64,000 bases of DNA, taken from positions 1 to 64,000 of the forward strand of contig JACKFF010000015.1 of the NCBI GenBank assembly GCA_020632595.1, given 5' to 3'. A model generated the notes under the pieces. It saw only the letters and a list, made by a program, of their open reading frames with translations. It was not told where the DNA came from and did not search any database. The first letter of the stretch is position 1; each line of letters begins with the position of its first letter. The position numbers and the translations under genes are program-made. The DNA comes from Nitrospiraceae bacterium. GTDB taxonomy: Bacteria > Nitrospirota > Nitrospiria > Nitrospirales > UBA8639. Shown here piece by piece: positions 55,135-63,991 of this stretch.

Positions 55135-55578
55135 TTAGCCCAGGAGCGTTTTGCCGAATTCCTGTGCTTGGTGAACCAATTCATCAACGGTTTTTAACGC
55201 TTTTCCTACATTTTTCCCTACCGTTTTTCCGGCTTGCTTCGCTGCGCTGCGCACGGTGCTTTTAGCCTTTCGAGTTTTCTTCTGAATGGTTTTTTTCGCT
55301 GAAGACACTTTCTGCGCCCCTTCCTTTTTCAATTGGCTCACGGTTTTCTTCGCACGTGAGGAGGCCCCGGCGGTTCGCTTTGTGGCCGTTTTCTTGGCTT
55401 TGGAGATGGTGCTCTTTGCTTGTTTGGTTGCGGTCTTGGCTTTTTTGACTCCGGTTTTGGCCGCTGCCTTGGCTTTCTTAGCGACGGTCGCTGATTTTTT
55501 CTTTGCTGCTGACTTAACCTGAGAGGCTTTCTTGGATGCTTTTCTCGCCGTGCTCTTTACCGCTTTTTTAACAGCCAT
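55135..55578 (-). CDS. Histone H1-like Lys/Ala-rich protein
   Basis: This 147-residue protein is made of repeated Lys/Ala/Thr/Ser motifs (KKA, AKK, KKT) over its first 120 residues and ends in a short non-repetitive helix (TVDELVHQAQEFGKTLLG). It resembles eukaryotic histone H1 tails and bacterial nucleoid proteins such as AlgP, and probably binds DNA. Low-complexity composition makes family assignment loose. A ribosome site AAGGAG precedes ATG 55578. Confidence 0.75.
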   Translation of the reverse strand: MAVKKAVKSTARKASKKASQVKSAAKKKSATVAKKAKAAAKTGVKKAKTATKQAKSTISKAKKTATKRTAGASSRAKKTVSQLKKEGAQKVSSAKKTIQKKTRKAKSTVRSAAKQAGKTVGKNVGKALKTVDELVHQAQEFGKTLLG

Positions 55579-55851
55579 CGAATGCTCCTTTTCTGTAGGT
55601 AGAGGTCATTAATTGGATCGTGATAAGTGAAATGTAACCTGGAACAATGGAAATCACAAGTCAAAGACGCATCTGGTCATGGGTTTATCGCGCTTCGCGG
55701 ATGGAAGGCATGCGTCGGTTGAATTCTCGTTGGCTTTTAAACGAATGGATTCGAACGTGCATCAATCGGGCAAATAAGGAATTCTTTCCTTCTCTCTTCA
55801 AAGGCACGGGAGAGGGCGTATAATGGAATAGAGGGTGAAAGAGGGATTTCC

Positions 55852-56454
55852 ATGAAAGTCGGGATGTGGAGTATTCAGCTCGGAATACTTTTGTTTGTGG
55901 TGAGTGGGTGCGCGACATTTTCCTCCTCCCCGTTTTCCACAAACCAGGAAGCGCAGGTGACGGCCGGCGCCTCGTTTGTTCAAATGGTTCAAGATCCCTC
56001 CGCACATATCGGACACATTCTCAAAGTGGGTGGAGTCGTGCTGTCTGCGAAACGTTTTGTGGACCGGACCGAAGTGATGGTGCTTCAGATCCCTTTAGAC
56101 AGCGATTCGGTTCCCAAATGGGATCGGACCAAGTCCCAAGGCCGTTTCATTGCCACGCAGCAGCCCTTTCTTGATCCGGCCACGCTTCCCCCGGGCACTC
56201 GCCTCACCATCATAGGAGAAGTCACCGGGCAGGCCTCCGTGCCGGTGGATGAAGAAGAAAAAGTCTATCCTGTTCTTGCCATTCAGGCCTTGAAAGTGTG
56301 GCCGATGATTCCACGAAACACATATGGGTATCGTCCCTATTGGGGGACGTATCCTTACTGGGGTGGGTATTGGGGGTGGTATTGGCCGTATTCGGCTTCG
56401 GCTTTCGGATATTATGGTCGTGGACATGGGGGCGGAAAACGGTTCCGGCGATAG
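55852..56454 (+). CDS. Slp-family outer-membrane lipoprotein
   Basis: A 200-residue lipoprotein: signal peptide then lipobox VSGC with Cys 20. The core matches the Slp domain (VQMVQDPSAHIGHILKVGGV, VMVLQIPLD, LPPGTRLTIIGEVTG). The C-terminus is extremely Tyr/Trp/Gly-rich (YRPYWGTYPYW, GGYWGWYWPY), which is unusual and may sit in or on the outer membrane. Slp proteins are tied to stress and stationary phase. Confidence 0.82.
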   Translation: MKVGMWSIQLGILLFVVSGCATFSSSPFSTNQEAQVTAGASFVQMVQDPSAHIGHILKVGGVVLSAKRFVDRTEVMVLQIPLDSDSVPKWDRTKSQGRFIATQQPFLDPATLPPGTRLTIIGEVTGQASVPVDEEEKVYPVLAIQALKVWPMIPRNTYGYRPYWGTYPYWGGYWGWYWPYSASAFGYYGRGHGGGKRFRR

Positions 56455-56549
56455 AGCGCTTTCGTATCCCTGCTGATTGACTTCAGTTTGGGGAAACGTG
56501 CAGAGTATTTTCTCACCCTCATTCACGCTCTTCCTTAAGGAGGTTTTTT

Positions 56550-56849
56550 ATGAAGAAGGTACTATGCTCAGTACTTTTTGTGTTGTGTGTGGTGGGTTTA
56601 GCCGGAGTATCCTTCGCCGGGATGATGGATACCCTAAAAGGGAAGGCCGACGAAACAACAAAGACTTCAACTGACGCTCATAAGGGCGTGGACATGACGG
56701 GTGCAGCAAAAGAGCAGGCGATTGAAGCCCAGAGTGCCACCAAAAAAGAGGCCGGTGGCATGATGGATCAACTCAAGGAAGGGGCCAAGGGAGAAGTGAA
56801 TAAAACGAAGGAAACCGCCAACGACATGATTGACAATATTGGTAAATAA
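56550..56849 (+). CDS. Small exported amphipathic protein
   Basis: A 99-residue protein with a signal peptide (about residues 1-23, SFAGMM at the cut). The mature part is Lys, Glu, Met and Gly-rich with no Cys, and is probably unstructured or amphipathic helical (GGMMDQLKEGAKGEVNKTKE). A strong AAGGAGG precedes ATG 56550. A similar composition occurs in the gene at 58356, on the other side of chlorite dismutase. Function is unknown. Confidence 0.7.
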   Translation: MKKVLCSVLFVLCVVGLAGVSFAGMMDTLKGKADETTKTSTDAHKGVDMTGAAKEQAIEAQSATKKEAGGMMDQLKEGAKGEVNKTKETANDMIDNIGK

Positions 56850-56918
56850 GCTTCCCTGCTAAGTTCTGTGTTTGGGGATATCTCAAGCAGAAAATTGTAG
56901 CGATATTCGACTGTTGCG

Positions 56919-56961
56919 CGGCCTGCCGAAAGTGTACGTCTTTCGGCAGGCCGTTTTTTTT
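56919..56961 (+). terminator. Terminator after the small exported protein
   Basis: A perfect 14-bp stem (CGGCCTGCCGAAAG, 56919-56932, with 56940-56953), 7-nt loop and eight T residues (56954-56961). It is one of the clearest terminators in the window. Confidence 0.95.
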
Positions 56962-57424
56962 CTCGTGTAACAAATAGAAGAGATGAGAGACCACTATCCA
57001 TGTTTAGGCGTTTGATGGGGGTTTCCCCCCACCCCCTAAATGGTCTTTTCGCCGGCAGGGCCGTAGGCATTCAGTCAGAAAGGGAATGTTCGTGAGAGTC
57101 CCGACGGTTCTGGAAGTCGTGCTTTTGAAAGGCCGATGGCCGCTGTATCGCCACGGAGCGGACCCACCGCAGAAGCTACCGTACCGGCATGCTGTTTGTG
57201 GTAGCCCCTGCCTTTCTCTGCTGTGGCCTTTCTCCTCATCTCAATATTTCTTCAAAGGTTGTTTTTTCCCGCGTGCCCGTTCCAAAGTTGACCCGCGTAT
57301 GTGGTGATTTCCGCTCAACAATTCCTACGGGAAGGTGAGGGAAATCAATCCGGTCATTTGTAACCCGAAAATTTCCCATTTGGATGTTTGGAGAGAAGAC
57401 TCAGGTCGGAAGGAGAGAAAACTT
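56962..57424. other. Upstream region of chlorite dismutase
   Basis: About 460 bp with no supported gene between the terminator and the chlorite dismutase start. A C-rich block (CCCCCCACCCCC, near 57025) and several short palindromes are present, but no known box. Confidence 0.4.
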
Positions 57425-58189
57425 ATGCCTGTATTACTATCCTGGTTGTGTTTCGCGGTCGTGCAGTTTGGGTTGTCTGGTGTAAGCTGGGCCGCCGATG
57501 CCCCTGTGTTTGGGACGTTTGCCCTTTTTGAGGTGGATAAAGATTGGGGCAGTTTGCCGCAGGAAGAAAGGCAGAAAGGCGGGGAGGAGGCCAAAGCTGT
57601 GCTGGAAGGATTCAAAAGTCAGGTGACCGTGGATGGATATTGGACCTATGGATTGACGACAGAATCCCATTTTTTGCTTCGTCTGCATTCCGCCGAACTC
57701 AAAGCCAACCAGCAATTACTCACCCACCTTCGGGGTACCGGCCTCGGCCGGCATCTGGATTTGGAGTATACGATCAGCGGGGTGACCAAGGGTCTGAATT
57801 ATGCTCCGGATTTTCCTGATTTGCTGCAACAACTGAAAGGGGCGAAATACGAAGGGGATCCGTCTACTTATGCGATTATGATCCCCATCCGGAAAAATGC
57901 CGAATGGTGGAACCTGTCCAAAGCGGATCGGGTGGCGCTGATGAAAGAACACACCATTCCCACGGTTGCCTATTTAAAAACGGTGAAACGGAAATTGTAC
58001 CATTCCACGGGGATTTCGGATGTGGACTTTCTCACCATCTTTGAAACCAACAATCTGGTGGATTTTAATGACCTGGTTATTGCGTTGCGGATGGTTCGTG
58101 AGGATACCTTCAATGTTCAGCTCGGAGAGCCGACGATCATCGGCACATTAAAAAACTGGAATGATATTGTCGACCTTCTTGTGAAATAG
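57425..58189 (+). CDS. cld: Chlorite dismutase, periplasmic
   Basis: A haem b enzyme that converts chlorite to chloride and O2. The 254-residue precursor has a signal peptide (residues 1-23, ending VSWAADA). In the mature protein the proximal haem ligand H176 lies in ALMKEHT and the distal catalytic R189 in TVKRKLYHSTG, both at the spacing of the Nitrospira enzyme (13 apart). The core IPIRKNAEWWNLSKADR and LDLEYTISGV also match. Cld is a hallmark of nitrite-oxidising Nitrospira, where it may detoxify chlorite or reactive species. AAGGAG lies upstream of ATG 57425. Confidence 0.93.
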   Translation: MPVLLSWLCFAVVQFGLSGVSWAADAPVFGTFALFEVDKDWGSLPQEERQKGGEEAKAVLEGFKSQVTVDGYWTYGLTTESHFLLRLHSAELKANQQLLTHLRGTGLGRHLDLEYTISGVTKGLNYAPDFPDLLQQLKGAKYEGDPSTYAIMIPIRKNAEWWNLSKADRVALMKEHTIPTVAYLKTVKRKLYHSTGISDVDFLTIFETNNLVDFNDLVIALRMVREDTFNVQLGEPTIIGTLKNWNDIVDLLVK

Positions 58190-58355
58190 CCGGATCAGGG
58201 CCTGGTGATGGGCCTATCATCCTTGTTTCAACCAACCTTGGCATCAGAGGTGAAAGGATTTGAAAATGCCAAACATTCGGAGCAGCGTAACTGGTTTTCC
58301 CACGGTTTCACATCTTCACCATTCAACCTGTGTGTCTGTTCAAGGAGGGAGTTCT

Positions 58356-58643
58356 ATGAAACGCATCATTCTGATGTGCGCAGGTGTCGTGTTGCTGTTT
58401 GGGATCGGTTCGATTTCGTTTGCGGCCGGGATGGGAGACGAAATGACAGGCAAGACCGGAACGATGAAAGAAGAGGGCATGAAAAAGGCTGATGACGCCA
58501 TGGGGGACATGAAGGGAAAGGGCGAAGAGATGTCATCGGACGCCAAAGGCAAGGAGATGTCCGGTAACATAAAAGCCCAGGGGAAAGAGAAAACGGGTAA
58601 AATGAAAAAGAAACCCATGAAAGAGGAAGAGATGAAAAAGTAA
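58356..58643 (+). CDS. Small exported Lys/Met-rich protein
   Basis: A 95-residue exported protein with a signal peptide (about residues 1-23, ending SFAAGMG). The mature chain is almost entirely Lys, Glu, Met, Gly and Asp (MKEEGMKKADDAMGDMKGKG) and so likely disordered and highly charged. A strong ribosome site AAGGAGGGAG precedes ATG 58356. It resembles the gene at 56550 in composition and may be a paralogue. No function is known. Confidence 0.7.
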   Translation: MKRIILMCAGVVLLFGIGSISFAAGMGDEMTGKTGTMKEEGMKKADDAMGDMKGKGEEMSSDAKGKEMSGNIKAQGKEKTGKMKKKPMKEEEMKK

Positions 58644-58666
58644 TCCTCATTCCCTTTACCCATCCC

Positions 58667-58712
58667 TAAGAAGGCCGGCTGTGGACGCACTCTGCAGCCG
58701 GCCTTCTTATTT
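58667..58712 (+). terminator. Terminator after the Lys/Met-rich protein
   Basis: A perfect 15-bp stem (58667-58681 with 58695-58709, TAAGAAGGCCGGCTG) with a 13-nt loop and a short TTT tail. The tail is weak, but the stem is strong. Confidence 0.75.
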
Positions 58713-59040
58713 GGACACAAAGAGGACCAAAATTGTCACTTTGTTGAATAAAAGATCAGCAGCTTCCACGTGGGACTCGGTGGAATGTTTCATCTGACAA
58801 TGTCCAAATTTTGCTGTTCACCATGATGTTTTGTCTGTCAAAAGAAACGCATTCATCGTGCTACTTTTGACCGGGACTTCTTCATGAGACGCCATTCAAT
58901 GCCCCTTTGACCTGACCACTCAAAATAAGAAAGTGGCCTGTGGTATCAGCCATGAAAAGTTCCCGGTGTTCCCTGATTGCCGAGTATTGTCTCGCCGGGT
59001 TCTCATCCGTCTTATCTTTCGGTAAGGAGCACAAATTCAC
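58713..59040. other. Intergenic region, nothing recognised
   Basis: 328 bp before the DUF1207 gene with no supported gene or clear RNA element. A ribosome site TAAGGAG lies 11 nt before ATG 59041. Confidence 0.4.
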
Positions 59041-60201
59041 ATGATTCAACCGGTTGCTTCTCCCGCCCTCAACTCTATGGTTCCCTCAATGATCCATCAC
59101 GTATGGCGGAAATGGACAAAGGTGATCGTGTTGCTGTTCTGTTGTCTTTTTGGATGGTTGGCCACCGCCATCGCGGTCGAAGATTCCTACATAGCCGGCT
59201 ATGCTGCCGCTGTGCTTCAACATGAGTTCAATGCAACCAATGCCTCCTTGATCGTCAAAGACGGTATTGTGACTGTCTATGCCGTTTCGCTCGGGACGCT
59301 GGACCGTACAAAGGTCCAGACCGCGCTGGAAAGCATTCCAGGTGTTAAGCGAGTGGAGGTCATAGAGGGCGATCCCGATTCCGTGACTCCCAAAACTCCT
59401 CCATCGGATGCGATCACGCAGGAAATTCCCAAGCCCGGGTCCAAATTTCTTCCCAATGGTCTTCTCTTCGATCCGCTTCACGCCGATCCACGTTGGCCCC
59501 ATTTCTCCGTGGCCTACCGTCATATTTCAGAAGGTTCCGAACCCTCAAAAACCGGCTCGGCAAATTTTGGAGAAACGTTCGCGATCTATCGGGATGCTGC
59601 GCCATTTGACGGACAATGGGAGATTGCATTCCAGGGCGGAGTCTTCAGCGTGTTTGATTTGGACGCGTCGTCCAAAGACCTCGTCAACGCCGATTACACT
59701 GCCGGGCTTCTTGCCAGCTACCGGACCGGTTCCCTTTCGGGCTTCATTCGCGTCCATCACCAAAGTTCACATCTTGGTGATGAATTCATTCTCAATAATC
59801 AGCCGAAGCGAATCAATTTGTCCTATGAAGAAATTGATGTGAAGTTGTCCTACGAAGTGGTTGACTGGTTCCGGGTGTATGGCGGCGGCGGGATTCTGGT
59901 GGATCGGGATCCCAATTCCTTAGGGCGCGGCACGAGCCAATTCGGGGCCGAATTCACCAGTCCCTGGACGTTGTTGAGCGGAAAGATTCGCCCGGTGGCC
60001 TATGGAGATTTTCAGGTCAACGAGAGAAGCAATTGGATCATCAACCGTTCGCTGATGGCAGGGCTGCAATTCGAAAATGCCCGCATCGGCGATCGGAAAA
60101 TTCAACTCTTAATGGAGTATTATAAGGGGGCTTCACCCAACGGCCAATTTTATTCTCAGCGAACCGAGTGGATCGGAATCGGCCTTCATCTGTATTACTG
60201 A
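59041..60201 (+). CDS. Exported protein with BON-like and DUF1207 domains
   Basis: A 386-residue envelope protein. After a signal segment (about residues 27-46) it has a BON-like domain (HEFNATNASLIVKDGIVTVYAV, ALESIPGVKRVEVIEGD). The C-terminal 250 residues match DUF1207, a probable outer-membrane or beta-barrel-like family (SVAYRHISEGSEP, then EIAFQGGVFSVFDLDASS, and a final RTEWIGIGLHLYY ending in an aromatic). Function unknown; probably outer-membrane. Confidence 0.75.
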   Translation: MIQPVASPALNSMVPSMIHHVWRKWTKVIVLLFCCLFGWLATAIAVEDSYIAGYAAAVLQHEFNATNASLIVKDGIVTVYAVSLGTLDRTKVQTALESIPGVKRVEVIEGDPDSVTPKTPPSDAITQEIPKPGSKFLPNGLLFDPLHADPRWPHFSVAYRHISEGSEPSKTGSANFGETFAIYRDAAPFDGQWEIAFQGGVFSVFDLDASSKDLVNADYTAGLLASYRTGSLSGFIRVHHQSSHLGDEFILNNQPKRINLSYEEIDVKLSYEVVDWFRVYGGGGILVDRDPNSLGRGTSQFGAEFTSPWTLLSGKIRPVAYGDFQVNERSNWIINRSLMAGLQFENARIGDRKIQLLMEYYKGASPNGQFYSQRTEWIGIGLHLYY

Positions 60202-60527
60202 CCCTAATTTCCACGAGGCATGGAAGTCATCGGAGAAGAAAAGTCCCTGTTGGCCTGATGAGGGAATTTCCCTCACGCCCGGTAACATGTGAGATTGGGT
60301 TCCTGGATTTTTTCTACACTTTCCAATTGAGGTCAACAAGTCAAGGAGTCCACGGCCGGTCATTTTTGGGCGGGACAGGCAAACGGGAAGGGGAGGGAAA
60401 AAATAATGTCGGGAACGACGTGAAAAATTGTATCGGCATGCGATCTCTTGCTACAGTTCTTCTAACGAGCCGGAAAGAGCGCTGCAGGGAATCACGATAC
60501 GAAACGTTGATCAAGCACGATAAGTAA
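60202..60527. other. Intergenic region upstream of the PDH operon
   Basis: 326 bp with no gene. It should hold the promoter of the pyruvate dehydrogenase genes. I see no clear operator. Confidence 0.4.
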
Positions 60528-61520
60528 ATGGCAAAGAATTCATTGCAACACCATTCGAACCAAAACGATTTTCTCGCACTGTACCGGGACATGCTCCTCA
60601 TCCGACGCTTTGAGGAAAAATCGGCGGAGATGTATGCCTTAGCGAAAATCGCGGGTTTCCTCCATTTATACATCGGTCAGGAAGCGGTCGCCGTGGGATG
60701 TATGCATGCGATTCGCCCGGATGATTATGTGATCACCTCCTATCGCGATCACGGACATTGCTTGGCCAGGGGGTCGGATCCCAAAAAAGTGATGGCTGAA
60801 TTGTTCGGAAAAGCCACCGGCTTGTGCAAAGGCAAAGGTGGCTCAATGCATCTCATCGACGTGGAACGCAATTTCATGGGCGGCTATGCCATTGTCGGAG
60901 GGCATTTACCGCTTGCGGTCGGATTGGCGTTTGCCTCACGGTATCGCAAGGAAGACCGGGTGGTTCTCTGCTTTTTTGGTGATGGAGCGGTTCCCAGCGG
61001 GCATACGCATGAAGCCTTCAATCTGGCTGCGTTATGGAAGTTACCTGTCATCTTTATTTGCGAAAACAACCGGTACGGGATGGGTACGCCGGTTGAACGC
61101 GAGATGCTGCTGTATAAAGACATCGCCGAGCGGGCCAGAGCGCATGGTATTGAAGCGGAACAAGTGGACGGGATGGATGTGCTGGCGGTGAAGGAGGTGA
61201 CTGCGCGAGTGGTGAAGAAGTTGCGAAAGGACCCGCAACCATACTTTATTGAGGCGTCAACCTATCGATTTATGGGCCATTCCATGTCCGATCCCGCGCA
61301 CGGTCATTATCGAACGAAGGAAGAAGTTGGAGAAGCCCGCAAGCAGGATCCCTTGGTTTTTCTCAAGACCCGGATTCTTCAGGATGGCCTGGCGACGGAG
61401 GCCGACTTTAAGCAGATGGAAAAAGACGTGATTAAGACGGTGACTGAGTCTGTGAAGTTTGCCGATGAAAGCCCGTTCCCTGAGCCCGGCGCGCTCCATG
61501 AGGATGTCTTGGTCGAGTAA
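60528..61520 (+). CDS. pdhA: Pyruvate dehydrogenase E1 component, alpha subunit
   Basis: Part of the complex that decarboxylates pyruvate and forms acetyl-CoA. The 330-residue subunit holds the thiamine diphosphate signature GDGAVPSGHTHEAFNLAALW then CENN (Mg-binding motif GDG-x-NN), and the opening YRDMLLIRRFEEKSAEMYA. Segments GHCLARGSDPKK and GGSMHLIDVERNFMGGYAIV are also typical. An alternative assignment is a branched-chain 2-oxoacid or acetoin dehydrogenase E1, but PDH is favoured by the E2 gene in the operon. The ribosome site is weak. Confidence 0.9.
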   Translation: MAKNSLQHHSNQNDFLALYRDMLLIRRFEEKSAEMYALAKIAGFLHLYIGQEAVAVGCMHAIRPDDYVITSYRDHGHCLARGSDPKKVMAELFGKATGLCKGKGGSMHLIDVERNFMGGYAIVGGHLPLAVGLAFASRYRKEDRVVLCFFGDGAVPSGHTHEAFNLAALWKLPVIFICENNRYGMGTPVEREMLLYKDIAERARAHGIEAEQVDGMDVLAVKEVTARVVKKLRKDPQPYFIEASTYRFMGHSMSDPAHGHYRTKEEVGEARKQDPLVFLKTRILQDGLATEADFKQMEKDVIKTVTESVKFADESPFPEPGALHEDVLVE

Positions 61521-61611
61521 AAAATGTGCTCTTACAAGACGGAAAGAGTAGGTTGGTACCGCCTTTATCAATACAACACGATGATCAACCATTCTTAGAT
61601 GATGCCGAACC

Positions 61612-62580
61612 ATGTTGATTTCTTATAGAGAAGCCTTGAATCAGGCGATGCGTGAGGAAATGCAACGGGATCCTCGCGTCTTTTTAATCGGGGAAGAGGT
61701 CGGGTATTACCAGGGCGCCTTTAAAGTGAGCAAAGGCTTTGTGGAGGAATTCGGCGTTGAGCGGGTCTTAGATACGCCGATTACCGAAGCCGGATTCACC
61801 GGGTTGGCCATTGGCGCAGCGATGGCCGGATTGCGTCCCATTGTTGAATTGATGACCTTTAATTTCGGCATTCTTGCCCTTGACCAAATCGTGAATAATG
61901 CGGCGAAAATTCGCTATATGTCCGGAGGGCAGTTATCAGCGCCCATGGTGATCCGCGGGCCGGGGAGTGCGGCCCATCAACTGGCCGCCCAGCATTCGCA
62001 GAGTCTTGAAGCCTGGTTCTGCCATGTCCCCGGATTGAAAGTGATTGCACCGGCAACGCCCTCTGATGCGAAAGGATTATTGAAGAGCGCCATTCGCGAT
62101 GAAAACCCGGTTATTTTTATTGAAGCGCAACTTCTCTACGGCACGAAAGGCGAAGTGGCTGAGCAGGATTTCACCCTACCGATCGGCAAGGCCGCTGTGA
62201 CGCGAACAGGAAGCGACGTGACCATTGTGGCCTATTCAAAGATGGCCTTACTGGCGCTTGAGGCTGCGGAAGCGTTATCAACGGAAGGCATCAATGCCGA
62301 AGTCATCGACCTGCGGACATTGAAACCCCTGGATACCGATACGCTCCTGGAATCTGTCAAGAAAACAGGGCGTGTCGTCATTGTGGAAGAGGGGTGGGAG
62401 TTTTGCGGGTTGGGCGCTCAAATTGCTGAGACCATCTATTCAAAAGGATTTGATTTATTAGATGGGCCTATTGTCCGGGTCGCTGGTGAAGAAGTTCCCA
62501 TGCCCTATGCACGGCCGCTTGAAGATCTGGCCATTCCGGATCAGGCTCGGGTCATATCGGCGGTCAAAGAGATCCTGTGA
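61612..62580 (+). CDS. pdhB: Pyruvate dehydrogenase E1 component, beta subunit
   Basis: This 322-residue transketolase-like subunit pairs with E1 alpha. Family marks are YREALNQAMREEM at the start, GEEVGYYQGAFKVSKGF, TPITEAGFTGLAIGAAMAGL and AHSQSLEAWF-type loops, and the C-terminal transketolase domain with VDLRTLKPLDTDTLLESV. The gene follows pdhA by 91 bp with no terminator, so the three genes are likely one transcript. It makes the alpha2-beta2 E1 of Gram-positive and mitochondrial type. Confidence 0.92.
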   Translation: MLISYREALNQAMREEMQRDPRVFLIGEEVGYYQGAFKVSKGFVEEFGVERVLDTPITEAGFTGLAIGAAMAGLRPIVELMTFNFGILALDQIVNNAAKIRYMSGGQLSAPMVIRGPGSAAHQLAAQHSQSLEAWFCHVPGLKVIAPATPSDAKGLLKSAIRDENPVIFIEAQLLYGTKGEVAEQDFTLPIGKAAVTRTGSDVTIVAYSKMALLALEAAEALSTEGINAEVIDLRTLKPLDTDTLLESVKKTGRVVIVEEGWEFCGLGAQIAETIYSKGFDLLDGPIVRVAGEEVPMPYARPLEDLAIPDQARVISAVKEIL

Positions 62581-62670
62581 CATGCCACCTATTTTTGTCA
62601 TGACTGTTTCTCAAACATTCTTCGCCACAGAGTCTTGCAAAGGATTTTTCTGCCATAACAGGAGAGACCT

Positions 62671-63975
62671 ATGATTACGCGCGTCGTCATGCCCAAGCTC
62701 ACGGACACAATGGAGGAAGGGGTGGTAGTGGCTTGGAAAAAGCATGAGGGGGATGCTGTCGAGTCGGGAGACATTCTGGCGGAAATTGAAACGGACAAAG
62801 CCGTCCTTGATCTGGAATCCTTTGGGTCCGGCGTGCTGAAAAAAGTGTTGGTGCCCGAAGGGGAAACCGTGAAAGCCGGGAAGCTCATTGCCGTGATCGG
62901 CGAGCAGGACGATGACATTGAAGCCACGCTGACTGAGACTTCTGAGGACCAGGCTGCAGCACGTGAACCTCAAAAGGATTCTCCTCCTCCTTCACGAAAG
63001 GAAAAGCCCTCTTCTCCCTCCCCGGCACCATCCATCCCGGCCAAGGAAGAAAAGTCCGGCAGTGCGAAGACAGAAGCCCAGGCAACAAAGGCAGAGACAC
63101 GACCGGAGGCAAAGATCAAAGTGTCACCCCGAGCCAAGGCGCTGGCGAAAGAACAGGGAATTGATTTGTCCACAATCAAAGGAAGCGGCCCTGAAGGCCG
63201 GATCGTTGAAGCCGATATTCAGGGACAGATGGATACTGCCAAGGTTTCTGAGGGGCAAAACAAGGACATTCCTCTGAGCCAAATGCGCAAGGCGATTGCT
63301 CGGGTGACCACGTCAAGCAAGGCCCCTGTCCCGCATTTTTATCTCACCACCGAAGTGGCCATGGATCAGGCCGAGCGGCTTCGGAAGCAGATGGAGGAAG
63401 CGAATACCTCCCCCTTGAGTTTAACGGTCCTGTTCGTTCGTGCGGCCGCCCTGGCTTTGGCCCGTCATCCTGAAATCAATGTGTCCTTCTTGGGGGAAAC
63501 CATACGGCGGCATGCCACGATTGATATCGGGATCGCGGTGGCCTTGGAGGAGGGACTCATTACTCCTGTGATACGGGATTGCGCCGGAAAAAATATTCTG
63601 CAAGTTGCTGAAGAGATCCGTGATCTGTTTGTCCGGGCCAAAGGCCAACAGCTCACTCCGGAAGAATATGCCGGGGCCACGTTCTCTATTTCGAATCTTG
63701 GGATGTATGAAGTGGATAATTTTATTGCGGTCTTGATGCCCCCACAAGCGGCTTCTTTGGCCATAGGCGCGGTGAATGTTGTCCCAGTGGCACGAGGGCG
63801 GGCCATAAAGTTGTCCCGCCGAATGAAAGTCACGCTGTCCTGCGATCATCGAGCACTTGATGGTGCCCAAGGGGCACGGTTTCTTCAGTCATTTAAACGA
63901 GCGCTGGAAAAGCCGTTGGAACTTTTTCTGCCGGTGAAAACGCCATCAACACATCATAAGCAAGCCGGCCAATAA
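62671..63975 (+). CDS. pdhC: Dihydrolipoamide acetyltransferase (PDH E2)
   Basis: This 434-residue core enzyme transfers the acetyl group to CoA. It has one N-terminal lipoyl domain with lipoyl-Lys K43 (EIETDKAVLDLES), a long Ala/Pro/Lys/Glu-rich linker at about 85-145, a peripheral-subunit binding domain at about 148-185 (VSPRAKALAKEQGID), and the C-terminal catalytic domain with the active-site H393 and D397 in SCDHRALDGAQG. AGGAGAG precedes ATG 62671. No E3 gene lies in the window; the next gene starts just past its end. Confidence 0.93.
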   Translation: MITRVVMPKLTDTMEEGVVVAWKKHEGDAVESGDILAEIETDKAVLDLESFGSGVLKKVLVPEGETVKAGKLIAVIGEQDDDIEATLTETSEDQAAAREPQKDSPPPSRKEKPSSPSPAPSIPAKEEKSGSAKTEAQATKAETRPEAKIKVSPRAKALAKEQGIDLSTIKGSGPEGRIVEADIQGQMDTAKVSEGQNKDIPLSQMRKAIARVTTSSKAPVPHFYLTTEVAMDQAERLRKQMEEANTSPLSLTVLFVRAAALALARHPEINVSFLGETIRRHATIDIGIAVALEEGLITPVIRDCAGKNILQVAEEIRDLFVRAKGQQLTPEEYAGATFSISNLGMYEVDNFIAVLMPPQAASLAIGAVNVVPVARGRAIKLSRRMKVTLSCDHRALDGAQGARFLQSFKRALEKPLELFLPVKTPSTHHKQAGQ

Positions 63976-63991
63976 TTCGTTGTGTGCGGGT

